From assembly GCF_000564855.1 (NCBI RefSeq), contig NZ_AYXG01000024.1, forward strand, positions 1-64,000: a stretch of DNA of 64,000 nt, written 5' to 3'. Under the pieces are notes generated by a model. That model searched no databases. It had not been told where the DNA came from and worked only from the letters and a program-made list of their open reading frames with translations. Positions 18,608-27,626 of the stretch are shown one piece after another (the first letter of the stretch is position 1; each line of letters starts with the position of its first letter). This DNA is from Actinokineospora spheciospongiae. GTDB taxonomy: Bacteria; Actinomycetota; Actinomycetes; Mycobacteriales; Pseudonocardiaceae. Position numbers and translations under genes: made by a program.

Positions 18608-18703
18608 CCGGCCAGCTTCGCACGGCCCCGGGTGTGCCCCCACCCGGGGCGGGTCTAGGTTTGGGTGCGCAGTTTCCCAGGCCAGGGCTCAGGGGAGGTC
18701 CGC

Positions 18704-20524
18704 GTGCGGGAGTCGGGTGTTCCCGCGACCGAGGTGGTCGCCGAGCAGGAGAGCCTCACCGACATGGTGTGGGCCAACGCCGAGCGCTTCGCCGACGTGA
18801 TCGGGTTCCGGCGCCGCGTCGACGGTTCCTGGGTCGACGTCACCACCAGGGACTTCGCCGCGCAGGTGCTCGCGCTGGCCAAGGGCCTGGTCGGGGCCGG
18901 GCTGGCCCCCGGCGACCGGGTCGCGCTGCTGTCGCGGGTGCGCTACGAGTGGACGCTGGTCGACCTGGCGGTGTGGGCGGCGGGCTGCGTGGCCGTGCCG
19001 GTGCCGGAGACCTCCTCGGCCGAGCAGGTGGCCTGGCTGCTGCGCGACAGCGGCGCCAGGGCCGTGGTGGTCGAGGACGACGCGCACCGGCGGGTCGTGG
19101 AGGGCGTCGTCGACCGGCTCCCCGAGCTGACCCGGGTGTGGCGGGTCGACCCCGACCCGGACGAGGTGCCCGCGGAGTCGGCGCCCGCGCTGGACGAGCT
19201 GGTCGCGCTCGGGGCCGGGGTGCCGGACGCGGAGGTGCACCGGCGCAGGCTCGCGGTGGGCTCGGCGGACCTGGCGACCGTGGCCTACACGGCGGGCACC
19301 ACCGGTCGCCCCAAGGGTGTGGAGCTGACCCACCGGGCGCTGCTGACGCAGGTGCGCGCCCTGGTCGGCGCCTTCCCCGCGCTGCTGCGCCCGGGCAACT
19401 CGATGCTCCAGTCGCTGTCGCAGGCCGCGGTGCCCGCCCGGGTGGTGACGCTGGCCTGCGTCTACACCCGGACCACGCTCGGGCACCTGCCCGACAGCGG
19501 CGACCACGCCTCGGACCTGGCCACCTTCCGGCCGACGTTCGTCGCGGCCACGCCCAGGGTGTTCGAGCGGGTGCGCGCCACGGCCAGGCGGCGGGCGGCG
19601 GCGCACGACCGGGCGGGCCTGTTCGACCTGGCCGAGGGCGTCGCCGTGCGGTACTCGGTGGCGCTGTCCACGGGCGGGGCGTCCACGGCGCTGCGGGTGC
19701 GGCGGCTGCTGGCGGCGCGGGTGCTGGGCCGGGAGCTGCACGCGGAGCTGGGCGGGCGGTGCGTGGCGGCGCTGTGCCACGGCGGCGCGCTGGACGCCCG
19801 GCTGGCCCACTTCTTCCGCGGCGCGGGCATCCCGGTGCACTCCGGCTACGGGCTGACCGAGTCGGCGGGCCTGGTGTGCGTGAACACGGAGTCCCGGTTC
19901 CGCGCGGGCACGGTGGGCACGCCGCTGCCCGGGGTCGACGTCCGCATCGGGGACCCGGTGGACGGGGTGGGCGAGGTGCTGCTGCGCGGCGACGCCCTGT
20001 TCCGCGGCTACTGGCGCGACGCGGCCGCCACCGCGGAGGCTCTGGTCGACGGCTGGTTGCACACCGGTGACCTGGGCTCGTTGGACGCGGACGGCTACCT
20101 GCGGATCAGCGGCAGGCGCCGGGACACGATCACCACCGCAGACGGCCGCGCGCTGGCCCCGAGCGCCCTGGAGGACCGGGTGCGGCGCGACCCGCTGGTC
20201 TCGCACTGCGTGGTGCTCGGCGACCGGCTGCCGCACGTGGTCGCGTTGATCACCGTCGCCGAGGCCGGGCTGGCCGACTGGGCGGCGCGCGCGGGCCGGG
20301 CGGAGGTCGACGTGGCGACCGACCCGGACCTGCGGGCGGCGCTGCGGCGCACCGTGGAGGCGGCCAACCGGACCGTGTCCCGGGCGGCGTCCATCACCGC
20401 GTTCGCCGTGCTGGCCGGGGACTTCACCGAGGCGGCGGGCGAGCTGACCCCGACGGGCACCCCGCGCCGGGACGTGATCGCCAAGACCCGCGCCGACGAC
20501 CTGGCGGCGCTGCACCGGCACTGA
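18704..20524 (+). CDS. fadD15: AMP-dependent long-chain acyl-CoA synthetase (FadD15-like)
   Basis: Activates fatty acids via an acyl-adenylate to acyl-CoA. The 606-residue adenylate-forming enzyme shows TAGTTGRPKGVELTHR (P-loop, A3), GYGLTESAG (A5), and the LHTGDLGSLDADGYLRISGRRRD block (A7/A8), with the C-terminal lysine region present. The GTG at 18704 is 5 nt after AGGGGAGG and gives the family N-terminus. Position between the SRPBCC/phosphoesterase genes and pimB matches M. tuberculosis Rv2187. Confidence 0.9.
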   Translation: MRESGVPATEVVAEQESLTDMVWANAERFADVIGFRRRVDGSWVDVTTRDFAAQVLALAKGLVGAGLAPGDRVALLSRVRYEWTLVDLAVWAAGCVAVPVPETSSAEQVAWLLRDSGARAVVVEDDAHRRVVEGVVDRLPELTRVWRVDPDPDEVPAESAPALDELVALGAGVPDAEVHRRRLAVGSADLATVAYTAGTTGRPKGVELTHRALLTQVRALVGAFPALLRPGNSMLQSLSQAAVPARVVTLACVYTRTTLGHLPDSGDHASDLATFRPTFVAATPRVFERVRATARRRAAAHDRAGLFDLAEGVAVRYSVALSTGGASTALRVRRLLAARVLGRELHAELGGRCVAALCHGGALDARLAHFFRGAGIPVHSGYGLTESAGLVCVNTESRFRAGTVGTPLPGVDVRIGDPVDGVGEVLLRGDALFRGYWRDAAATAEALVDGWLHTGDLGSLDADGYLRISGRRRDTITTADGRALAPSALEDRVRRDPLVSHCVVLGDRLPHVVALITVAEAGLADWAARAGRAEVDVATDPDLRAALRRTVEAANRTVSRAASITAFAVLAGDFTEAAGELTPTGTPRRDVIAKTRADDLAALHRH

Positions 20525-20645
20525 GGCCGCGGGCCCCCGTCCATCCGTGCAGTGCGTGTGACCGGGCGTGCAACGCCCCTGGTCGCCACCCCGGCGCGGG
20601 CGCGATGGTGTGCCCGGGCCCGGAGGGGCCGGAGCGGAGGCGGGG

Positions 20646-21068
20646 ATGGACGAGCGCGAACTGGCCGAGCTGATCAGCCGGGAGCTGGACAAGGGTGACA
20701 AGAAGCCCCGGGACGAGGGCCGCGACGGCAAGCCCGGCGGCTCCCGCCCGACCGGGGGCTTCGAGGTCGACGCGGTCGCGCTCGACAAGTACGCCCGCGA
20801 CACCGCCGCCCTGGCCGGGGAGCTGCGCAAGGCCGCCCGCGCGGAGGTGGGCTCCATCCGGGGCATCGCCGACGACAGCTTCGGCCGGATCGGCAGGGAC
20901 TCCGGGTTCGCCACCGCGCTCACCGGCTTCGCCGCCGCGCTGCGCGCCCAGGTCGACGGCGTGGCCGACAACGCGGCGGAACTGGGCCGGGCGACCGGCA
21001 GGACCGCGGACGCCTACCAGCACGAGGACGACGGGATCGCGGCCGACTTCACCAGGCTGCTGGGCTGA
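20646..21068 (+). CDS. ESX (type VII) substrate-like helical protein
   Basis: A 140-residue protein with a charged N-terminus (many Lys/Glu/Gly) and a C-terminal helical-hairpin domain (about 45-135) reminiscent of WXG100/EspC-like substrates: FEVDAVALDKYARDTAALAGELRKAA and AEVGSIRGIADDSFGRIGRDSG. The WXG itself is absent. It precedes a CHAP peptidoglycan hydrolase and two YbaB-like genes, the usual company of such proteins in Pseudonocardiaceae. Start ATG follows GGAGGCGGGG. Confidence 0.72.
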   Translation: MDERELAELISRELDKGDKKPRDEGRDGKPGGSRPTGGFEVDAVALDKYARDTAALAGELRKAARAEVGSIRGIADDSFGRIGRDSGFATALTGFAAALRAQVDGVADNAAELGRATGRTADAYQHEDDGIAADFTRLLG

Positions 21069-21096
21069 CCCCACCACCAGGCGCCAGGAGAACACG

Positions 21097-22161
21097 ATGG
21101 ACACCACCAGGATCGCCCGGCAGTTCGCCGAGCAGATGGTCGAGCACCGCAACCGGCTCGCGGGCAAGGCCGAGGACGCCCAGCGCGCCCACGCCGCCCT
21201 CGACGCCACGCACAAGCTGCTGGTCGAGCACCACGGCGGGCACAAGACCGCCGCCGGGACCGCGTCCGCGCAGTGGTCGGGCAAGACCGCCGACGGCTTC
21301 GACAAGCGCGCCCACCGGGTCACCAGGTCCCTCGGCGCCACCGGCTCCGCCGCCGCGGCGGGCGCCACGATCGTCGCCTCCACCGCACAGGCCCTCGACG
21401 GCGGGCACGGCGCGGTGGTGCGGCTGCTCGACGAGTACACGACCAGGGCCGCGCGCACCCTCGACGCCGGGCTCGCGGTCACCGGCGCCGGGCAGCGCGC
21501 GGCGATCATCAAGGCCGTCGGCGAGGTCGCCGACCTGGTCCGCGCCTACACCGGCGAGTCGGCCAAGCAACTCGCCGCCGTGAAGACGCAGATGACCGAC
21601 GCGGCCAAGAAGCTCAAGGCCCTGGAGAAGTCCGTCGAGCACGACGGCTACGCGGACCCGAAGGCCAAGCACAGGACCACCCCCGCCGCGACCGGGAAGC
21701 CCGCGGCGGACAGGAAGCCCGACCGCGGCTCCACCAAGGCCGGCGGCAAGGGCCAGGAGATCACCGGCATCGCCAGGTCGCAGTTGGGCTACCGCGAGGG
21801 CGCGGGCAACGCGAACAAGTACGGCCCCAGCGCGGCCTGGTGCTCCTCCTTCGCCACCTGGGCCTGGCGCAAGGCCGGGGTCGACATCCCCCTGCTGCCC
21901 TTCACCGGCGACGTCTACAGGTGGGGTCAGCAACACGGCACCGCCTACGGCAAGGACTCGCTGGACCAGGCGCGGCCGGGCGACGTGCTGCTGTTCGGCA
22001 CCGGCCCGCAGAGCCCGTCGACCAGCACCCACATCGGCATCGTGGAGAAGGTCGAGGGCAACACCGTCACCACGATCGAGGGCAACTCCGGCGACCAGGT
22101 CGCCCGCCGCACCCACACCCTGTCCTCGTCCACCTTCTACGGCGGGGTGCACCCGAGGTGA
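21097..22161 (+). CDS. CHAP-domain peptidoglycan hydrolase with N-terminal ESX-like helices
   Basis: 354 residues. Residues 1-190 are helical and Ala-rich (WSGKTADGFDKRAHRVTRSLG contains a WxG turn), as in type VII secreted proteins. A basic Lys/Pro-rich linker (about 190-235) leads into a CHAP amidase/endopeptidase domain: RSQLGYREGAGNANKYGPSAAWCSSFATWAW with the catalytic Cys, and STHIGIVEKVEGNTVTTIEGNS with the His. It probably cleaves cell-wall peptide or amide bonds after ESX export. No Sec signal is seen. Ends in a GTGA overlap with the next gene. Confidence 0.88.
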   Translation: MDTTRIARQFAEQMVEHRNRLAGKAEDAQRAHAALDATHKLLVEHHGGHKTAAGTASAQWSGKTADGFDKRAHRVTRSLGATGSAAAAGATIVASTAQALDGGHGAVVRLLDEYTTRAARTLDAGLAVTGAGQRAAIIKAVGEVADLVRAYTGESAKQLAAVKTQMTDAAKKLKALEKSVEHDGYADPKAKHRTTPAATGKPAADRKPDRGSTKAGGKGQEITGIARSQLGYREGAGNANKYGPSAAWCSSFATWAWRKAGVDIPLLPFTGDVYRWGQQHGTAYGKDSLDQARPGDVLLFGTGPQSPSTSTHIGIVEKVEGNTVTTIEGNSGDQVARRTHTLSSSTFYGGVHPR

Positions 22162-22445
22162 CCACCACCGGTTCCGCGCACACGCGCGACGTCGAGGTCA
22201 CGGTCTTCCCCGGCGGCGCGCTGGCCGCATTGAGGATCGACGCCCCCGCCCTGCGCCAGGGCGGCCCCGCCCTCGCCGAAACCCTCCTCGGCCTCGTCCG
22301 CCGCGCCACCGCCGAGGCCGACCAACGGGCCCGGCACGCGTTCGCCTTGGACCCCACCGCCGCGAACGCCCTCGGCCTCACCGGCGACACCGACCTGACC
22401 GAGACCGCCGAGGCCACCACCCCCGACTCGTGGAGGCTGCGGTGA
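22158..22445 (+). CDS. YbaB/EbfC-like small protein
   Basis: 95 residues with the strand-strand-helix pattern of YbaB/EbfC nucleoid-associated proteins (VEVTVFPGGALAALRIDAPALRQGG, then a long amphipathic helix). Such genes are regular partners of ESX-substrate clusters in this family; whether they bind DNA is not known. Four-nt overlaps (GTGA) with genes on both sides imply coupled translation. Confidence 0.75.
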   Translation: MTTTGSAHTRDVEVTVFPGGALAALRIDAPALRQGGPALAETLLGLVRRATAEADQRARHAFALDPTAANALGLTGDTDLTETAEATTPDSWRLR

Positions 22446-22876
22446 ACGACCTGTCGACCGACGACCTGCTCGCCCTGGCCGAAGACCTCGACGCCCGCAC
22501 CCGCGACCTCCCGGCCCGCCTCGCCGCCGTCACCGGTCGGGCCACCGGCAGGCACGGCATCGAGGTGACGGTGACCATGTCCGGCATGCTCACCGCCCTG
22601 GACCTCGGCGAAGCCTGCCGCCACCTGACCGCACCCGAACTGACCCGCGAGCTGGAATCCCTGATACACCAGGCGACCGACACCGCCCTGGCAGCAGGCG
22701 TGGACATCGTCTCCCCCATCGCAGGCCCGGAGCTGACCACGGAACTCCAGCGGCTGACCGCACCACCCCACCGAGAACCGTCCACAGCAGACGATCCCCA
22801 AGAGAACGTTGTGGACAGTCGAGCGGCGGAACCGGAGGAAGACTTCTCCGCACAGACCTTCGCCCTGCGCGACTAG
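22442..22876 (+). CDS. YbaB/EbfC-like protein
   Basis: 144 residues: an N-terminal helix (DLLALAEDLDARTRDLPARLAAVTGRATG), a GIEVTVTMSGMLTALDLG sheet, then a helix (LTRELESLIHQATDTALAAGVDI) as in YbaB/EbfC proteins. An acidic, disordered tail follows. It is the last gene of the 20646-22876 cluster. The GTG at 22442 overlaps the previous stop and is preferred over the ATG 12 nt upstream. Confidence 0.75.
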   Translation: MNDLSTDDLLALAEDLDARTRDLPARLAAVTGRATGRHGIEVTVTMSGMLTALDLGEACRHLTAPELTRELESLIHQATDTALAAGVDIVSPIAGPELTTELQRLTAPPHREPSTADDPQENVVDSRAAEPEEDFSAQTFALRD

Positions 22877-23192
22877 CCTGCCTCAAGTCACACACCCCGA
22901 GAACAACCGTCCCGGCCACCTCGAACCCCACCGGCGCAGCAACACCCAGCCAGCCAACCCCGAAACCGGCGGCCGGCTACGTGAATGCCCGGGTGGGTGG
23001 ATGTGCTTGGCCGGGGGTGGCGATCATGTGACAGCCTCTCTGGGCGGTGGGGCATCCCTTCAGCCCCACCTGACACGCTGGAGCACATGATCGCCGTAGG
23101 GGCCCCGGCCAAGCACATCCACCCAGCCGGGCACACCCACCAAACTCACGGGCTTGAAGACACGGCGCAGAACCCGGGCTTGAAAACAGTGC
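22877..23192. other. Intergenic region between convergent genes
   Basis: 316 nt with no gene. It is dominated by the nested inverted repeat at 22987-23132; the rest shows nothing recognisable. Confidence 0.65.
22987..23132. repeat. Nested long inverted repeat of the dispersed repeat family
   Basis: Left arm 22987-23030 and right arm 23084-23132 are near-perfect complements: GCCCGGGTGGGTGGATGTGC with GCACATCCACCCAGCCGGGC, then TTGGCCGGGG with CCCCGGCCAA, and GGCGATCATGTG with CACATGATCGCC. The 53-nt centre contains a second hairpin, GGTGGGGC (23046-23053) with GCCCCACC (23063-23070). Each arm carries the CACATCCACCC core of the array at 1-255. It could act as a bidirectional terminator or be a MITE/REP-like element. 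Confidence 0.85.
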
Positions 23193-24341
23193 TCAGGCGC
23201 CGAATCGGTAGGTCGTCTCGCCGTCCAGCAGGCGGGTGAGGCGGCGGGTCCTGGTGTCCCAGCTCCACTCCTTCTCCATCCACGCCCGACCCGCCGCGCC
23301 CATGGCGGCGGCGCGGTCCGGGTCGGCGAGCAGTGCGGCGACCCGGTCGGCGAGCCGCTCGACCGCGCGGCCGTCGACGACGTGGCCGGTCTCGCCCTCC
23401 AGGACCGCCTCGGGGGCGCCGCCGGAGTCGCCCGCGACGACGGGGAGCCCGGTGGCGGCGGCCTCCAGGAACACGATGCCCAGCGCCTCCACGTCCAGGC
23501 CGCGGCCGTGGGTGCGGCAGGGCATCGCGAACACGTCGCCCGCGGTGTAGTGCGCGGGCAGCTCCGCCCAGGACACCGACCCGGTGAACACGACGTGCCC
23601 GGACACGCCCACCTGCTCGGCCAGCGCCGCCAGCCGGGCGCGGTACGGGCCGCCGCCGACCAGCAGCAGCACCGCGTCGGGCACCCGGCGGCGGATGGCG
23701 GGCAGGGCGCGGATCAGCGAGTCCTGGCCCTTGCGCGGCATCAGCCGGGACACGCACACCACGGTGGGCCGGTCGCCGAGGCCGTGCCGGGCGCGGATCT
23801 CGGCGCGGGCGGCGGGATCGGGGCGGTACAGGTCGGTGTCGACCCCGGAGGGCAGCAGCTCCAGGGCCGCGGCGCGGCCGAACGCGGCGGCGAACCGGTC
23901 GCGGGTGTAGCGGCTGACGTAGGTGACCACGTCGGTGGTGGACCCGATGCGGCGCAGCGCCTGCCGCGCGGCGGGCAGCATCGACCAGCCCACCTCGTGG
24001 CCGTGGGTGCTGGCCACCACCCGGCGCGCCCCGGCCGCGCGCAGCGCCGGGGCGAGCAGCGCCAGCGGGGCGGCGGCGCCGAACCACACCGTGTCGCAGC
24101 CCTCCGCGCGCAGCACCTGCCGGGCCCGGCGGGCGACGGCGGGGGTGGGCAGCACCAGGCCGCCGGGGTGGCGGACCACGGTGAACGGCTGGGCGGCGTC
24201 GAACTCCTCGTGCCCGCGCCACGCCGGGGCGTAGACCACCAGTTCGCGGCCGGGCAGCCGGGAGGCGAACGAGTGGAGGTAGGTCTGGATGCCGCCCGGC
24301 CTGGGCGGGAAGTCATTGGTCACCAGCAGGGTCCTGCGCAC
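23193..24341 (-). CDS. pimB: GT4 mannosyltransferase, PimB-like
   Basis: Likely adds the second mannose from GDP-mannose to phosphatidylinositol monomannoside in PIM/lipomannan synthesis at the cytosolic membrane face. The 382-residue GT-B fold protein has the N-terminal NDFPPRPGGIQTY loop, a CVSRLMPRKGQDSLIRALP C-domain entry, and the donor-binding GLDVEALGIVFLEAAATGLPVVAGDSGGAPE. Close motif agreement with Rv2188c and the same position (next to FadD15 and NlpC/P60 genes) support the name. TAGATT lies 6 nt before the GTG start. Confidence 0.85.
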   Translation of the reverse strand: MRRTLLVTNDFPPRPGGIQTYLHSFASRLPGRELVVYAPAWRGHEEFDAAQPFTVVRHPGGLVLPTPAVARRARQVLRAEGCDTVWFGAAAPLALLAPALRAAGARRVVASTHGHEVGWSMLPAARQALRRIGSTTDVVTYVSRYTRDRFAAAFGRAAALELLPSGVDTDLYRPDPAARAEIRARHGLGDRPTVVCVSRLMPRKGQDSLIRALPAIRRRVPDAVLLLVGGGPYRARLAALAEQVGVSGHVVFTGSVSWAELPAHYTAGDVFAMPCRTHGRGLDVEALGIVFLEAAATGLPVVAGDSGGAPEAVLEGETGHVVDGRAVERLADRVAALLADPDRAAAMGAAGRAWMEKEWSWDTRTRRLTRLLDGETTYRFGA

Positions 24342-24358
24342 CGACCCAATCTAGGGGT

Positions 24359-25699
24359 TCAGCGCAACGCCTCGCGCAGGTAGTCCTGCCAGGCGCGCAG
24401 CAGCCCGCCCCGGTCCAGCCCGATCGCCCCGCGCAGCAGTTCGTCGGTCTCACCCGCCGACACCGGGCCCGCGCCCGCGAGGCTGCGGTAGAGCTGCACC
24501 AGCTCGCGCTCGCCGAAGCGATCGGCGACGAACCGGGCGATCGACCAGGACCGCTGGTAGGCCAGGTCCAGGTCCCGCTCGCGGAAGTCGCGGTCCTGCG
24601 GCAGCGCGCGCGGCGGCCCGCCCGCGCGCACCGAGCGGGCCAGGTCGGGGGCGCCCTGGGCGAGGCCGAGGCCGCTCTCCCGGTAGCCGACGTAGTCCGC
24701 GAAGCCCTCCAGCAGCCACATCGGCGACCCGTCGACGGTGTCCACCCGGGCCGCGACGTGGGTGATCTCGTGCCGCAGCACCACCCGCAGCGAGGCGATC
24801 GACAGCGCCCGCGACCCGGTGGGGCTCAGCACGACCCGCTGCCCGGTGGCGGTGCGGCGCGCGGTGTCGACCCGGTCGGCGACGGCCACCGCCACCACCG
24901 ATTCCACCGGGAAGTCCGGGCCGACCAGGGCGCGCATCTCCGCGGGGCTGTCCGGCAGCAGCAGCGCCACCCGGCGCGGCCACCGGTCGCCCCAGACCCG
25001 GCCGACCGCCTCGACCGCCGGGTCCAGCTCGCGGACGAGCCGGTCGACCATCGCCTGGTTGCCGGGGTGGGCCAGGACCAGCCCGTTGGCCGCCGGGGCG
25101 ACCACGACCGGGCCGAAGTCCCACGGGCCGCGCCAGGTGCGCCTGCCCAGCTCGCCGAGCGCGGTGTCCGAGCGCAGGAACCACTGCTCGCCGCGGCGGA
25201 CGAACAGGTAGCCCAGGGACCGGTCGGTCGGGGTGGGGTCGATGCCGCGCAGCGCGTAGTGCAGTTCCACGGCGGGCGCCCACTGCTCGGTCGCGGCGGG
25301 GTCGGCGGCGGGCGCGGTCAGGCTGCCCAGGTCCAGCGAGTCCTCGGCGCGCACCGTGTACGACCAGGCGTCCAGCGGCACGGTGGCCAGGTTGGTGAAG
25401 TACTCCTGCTGCGCGGCCAGGAACGCGGGTTCGGCGGCGGGGTCGAGGGTGGCGGTGAAGGCGGCCTGGTCGCGGCGCAGCAGCGCGTCGGCCCGCCTGC
25501 CCAGCAGTTCGGCGACGGCGTCGGCGCGGCGGGCGTCGGCGGCGCCCGCGGCGGGCTGCACGGCCCCCATGGGCCTGCCCTGGCCCGCCTGTCCGCGCTG
25601 GTCGGCGGGGTGTTCGGGCAGTGCGACGACGGCGACGCCGAACAGGGCGGTCGCGGCCACCGCCGCGGCCAGCCAGCCCCGCACCCGCTCCCTGCGCAC
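24359..25699 (-). CDS. Membrane-anchored peptidase-MA-like protein
   Basis: 446 residues. A single N-terminal membrane anchor (WLAAAVAATALFGVAVVAL), then an extracytoplasmic part: an NTF2-like stretch (about 60-190) and a gluzincin-like domain containing RHEITHVAAR (HExxH) and, further on, WLLEGFADYVGYRE with the Glu ligand. It looks like an active zinc metallopeptidase of the MA clan, substrate unknown. The start is uncertain: the GTG at 25699 follows a TACGAT box by 7 nt, while an ATG at 25768 would add 23 residues without a ribosome-binding site. Confidence 0.75.
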   Translation of the reverse strand: MRRERVRGWLAAAVAATALFGVAVVALPEHPADQRGQAGQGRPMGAVQPAAGAADARRADAVAELLGRRADALLRRDQAAFTATLDPAAEPAFLAAQQEYFTNLATVPLDAWSYTVRAEDSLDLGSLTAPAADPAATEQWAPAVELHYALRGIDPTPTDRSLGYLFVRRGEQWFLRSDTALGELGRRTWRGPWDFGPVVVAPAANGLVLAHPGNQAMVDRLVRELDPAVEAVGRVWGDRWPRRVALLLPDSPAEMRALVGPDFPVESVVAVAVADRVDTARRTATGQRVVLSPTGSRALSIASLRVVLRHEITHVAARVDTVDGSPMWLLEGFADYVGYRESGLGLAQGAPDLARSVRAGGPPRALPQDRDFRERDLDLAYQRSWSIARFVADRFGERELVQLYRSLAGAGPVSAGETDELLRGAIGLDRGGLLRAWQDYLREALR

Positions 25700-25808
25700 G
25701 GGGCCGATCGTAGGGGAGAACGGAACCGGGACCGGAGCCAACAGGCTCCGGTCCCGGTCGGTGCTCATCCGGCCGGGTGAAACAGCCGGGGGTCGATCAG
25801 CGGTGGGG

Positions 25809-26873
25809 TCACCCCACGATGCGCTTGGCACCGAGGTAGTCGCGGCCGCCACCGTCGATGCTGTCGGTCTTCACCGGCACCCCGGAGGTGGACGCGTGCA
25901 CGATCTTGCCGCCGCCGATGTACATCGCGACGTGGTGGATCGAGCCGACGCTGCCGCCGTAGAACAGCAGGTCACCGGGCTGCAGCTCGCTGCGCGAGAC
26001 CGACTTGCCGTAGCCGTACTGCGCGCGGCTGGAGTGCGGCAGGCTCACGCCCGCCGCCCGGTAGGCGTAGAGGACCAGGCCGGAGCAGTCGAAGCTGCCC
26101 GGGCCCTCGGCACCCCACACGTACGGCTTGCCGCGCTGCGCGAGCGCCACGTCCATGGCCTTGCCCGCCGAGCCGGAGGGCGCCAGGTACACGCCGTCGT
26201 CGACCGGGCCGACCAGGTCGGACTTGTCCTTGGCCGAGAGCCTGCTGCGGGCCTGGTCCAGCGTGGTGAGCTGGGCCTTGAGGTCCTGCTGGGTCTTGGT
26301 GATGTCCGCGGTGAGCTTCTCCGCGGCGGCCTTGGCCTCCGCGGCGCGGCGCTGGCCGTCCTCGGCGAGCTTGCGCGCGTCGGTGGCGGTGGCGACGGCC
26401 CTGGTGTACTTGTCCAGGGCGTCCTGGTTGTCGCTGGCCAGCACGTTGAGCGCGGAGGCCCGCTCCAGGAAGTCGTCGGCCGAGGAGCCGGTGAGCAGCG
26501 CGGAGATCTTGTTGAACCGGGCGCCCTGGAAGGAGGCGCTGGCCAGCGCGTCGACCTGGCCGCGGAACTGCTCCTCGAGCGCCTTGGCCTGCTTCTCCGT
26601 CTCCGCGGCCATGGCCACGTCGGCGTTGGCCTTGTCGAAGTCGGCGTTGCGGGCCTGCAGGTCCGTCTGGGCCTTGAGCAGGTCCTCGTTAACCTGCTCC
26701 GCGCGCTTGGCGACGTCGTTGTACTGCTGCAGCGCCTCCGAGGCCGTGGTCGGCGGGGCGGGGGGCTGCGCGGGTTGGGCCAGAGCGGGGGTCGGGGAGA
26801 AGGTCACGACGGCTACGACCGCCGCGACGCTCATGGCGCCACGCACTGCACGTTTGAGTCGATGCGACGACAC
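25809..26873 (-). CDS. RipA-like NlpC/P60 peptidoglycan endopeptidase
   Basis: A 354-residue secreted hydrolase that cuts between D-Glu and meso-DAP in peptidoglycan stems. Signal peptide at 1-32, long coiled coil (about 45-215), then a complete NlpC/P60 domain: GKPYVWGAEGPGSFDCSGLVLYAY with catalytic Cys, SIHHVAMYIGGGKIVHA with His, and a third polar residue after. The coiled coil probably self-inhibits or recruits FtsX-like partners, as in RipC/PcsB families. A structured leader (26931-27051) lies about 57 nt upstream. GTG start with GAAGGAG 11 nt before. Confidence 0.92.
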   Translation of the reverse strand: MSSHRLKRAVRGAMSVAAVVAVVTFSPTPALAQPAQPPAPPTTASEALQQYNDVAKRAEQVNEDLLKAQTDLQARNADFDKANADVAMAAETEKQAKALEEQFRGQVDALASASFQGARFNKISALLTGSSADDFLERASALNVLASDNQDALDKYTRAVATATDARKLAEDGQRRAAEAKAAAEKLTADITKTQQDLKAQLTTLDQARSRLSAKDKSDLVGPVDDGVYLAPSGSAGKAMDVALAQRGKPYVWGAEGPGSFDCSGLVLYAYRAAGVSLPHSSRAQYGYGKSVSRSELQPGDLLFYGGSVGSIHHVAMYIGGGKIVHASTSGVPVKTDSIDGGGRDYLGAKRIVG

Positions 26874-26930
26874 GGTCGCGCGTACTCCTTCGTCCGTTTT
26901 ACCGCCGACGGGCCGCCGGTGCCGGGCCTG

Positions 26931-27051
26931 GAGATCGCACCCAGTCCTGTCGGGGGCGAGCGGGATTGCCGCTCACTTCCGAATCACTCGACGACCCCAC
27001 CGTGGGGGAATCCGGTCCGGCCCACGAGCGGGTCGGATCGGCGGCGATCTC
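26931..27051 (-). promoter_or_regulatory. Candidate c-di-AMP (ydaO-type) riboswitch in the ripA-like leader
   Basis: On the reverse strand the element is closed by GAGATCGC (27051-27044) pairing with GCGATCTC (26938-26931). After P1 comes GCCGATCCGA, close to GCCGAATCCGA of known ydaO aptamers; near the 3' end CCCGACAG is identical to the conserved CCCGACAG block. The ~120-nt size and the placement before an NlpC/P60 cell-wall hydrolase fit the known actinobacterial ydaO regulon. The CTAACC-like stretch after CCCGACAG is not conserved, so this is a candidate only. Confidence 0.45.
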
Positions 27052-27317
27052 GCGTGCCACCCTCGGGGTGGGTGGCTTGCCGCCACGAGATCTCGGACAG
27101 GTTACGAAAAGTAGGACCGGCCGTCCACCAGCTCGCCGGAAAAACAGGTGTGGGTGGCCCGAAAACACCAACGGAGCAGTGAGGACTGCACGCTGTGACG
27201 ACGCCTACACCTGCACCACCCGTAAGCGTGGACCGTTCGGCGACAGAACCGACCACTCGGCGCGTGCGCGTTTCCCGCGCGGCGTCCGGGCCCCGGTCCG
27301 AGGTGTACGCGACCGGT
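27052..27317. other. Upstream part of the ripA-like leader/promoter region
   Basis: 266 nt between the candidate riboswitch and the small Cys-protein gene. It must contain the promoter of the ripA-like gene. One imperfect hairpin candidate is GGTGGC/GCCACC (27070-27086). No gene or clear -35/-10 pair recognised. Confidence 0.4.
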
Positions 27318-27506
27318 TCAGGCCGATTTCTCGATCGGGATCAGGCGCAGCCTCGGCACCAGGCCCGCCTCCGCCAGGGCGTCGATCGCGAGCTGTTCCG
27401 CGGCGTCCAACTCCAGCCCGGGCGGCGGCCCCAGCAGCACGCTGACCACACATTCCTTGCACGCGTCGCCGCGGACCTCGCAGCTGTCGCAGTCGATGAG
27501 CATCAT
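27318..27506 (-). CDS. Small four-cysteine protein
   Basis: A 62-residue protein beginning MMLIDCDSCEVRGDACKECVV: four Cys in a CxxC...CxxC pattern that could bind zinc or an Fe-S cluster. The rest is helical and acidic, with a basic C-terminus. The start at 27506 is chosen for GGAAGGGG just upstream; extensions upstream lack family-like sequence. Orthologues of this size beside NlpC/P60 genes are common in Pseudonocardiaceae; function unknown. Confidence 0.75.
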   Translation of the reverse strand: MMLIDCDSCEVRGDACKECVVSVLLGPPPGLELDAAEQLAIDALAEAGLVPRLRLIPIEKSA

Positions 27507-27626
27507 CGCCCCTTCCGGTGCTTTTGATCTCCTGTCGACGACAGTAGGGAAGGGGTACGACACTTTTCGCTCACCCGTTCGAAAAACTCTTCCGACCTGC
27601 GGGCGAACAGGGGGTGACGGCGGCTT

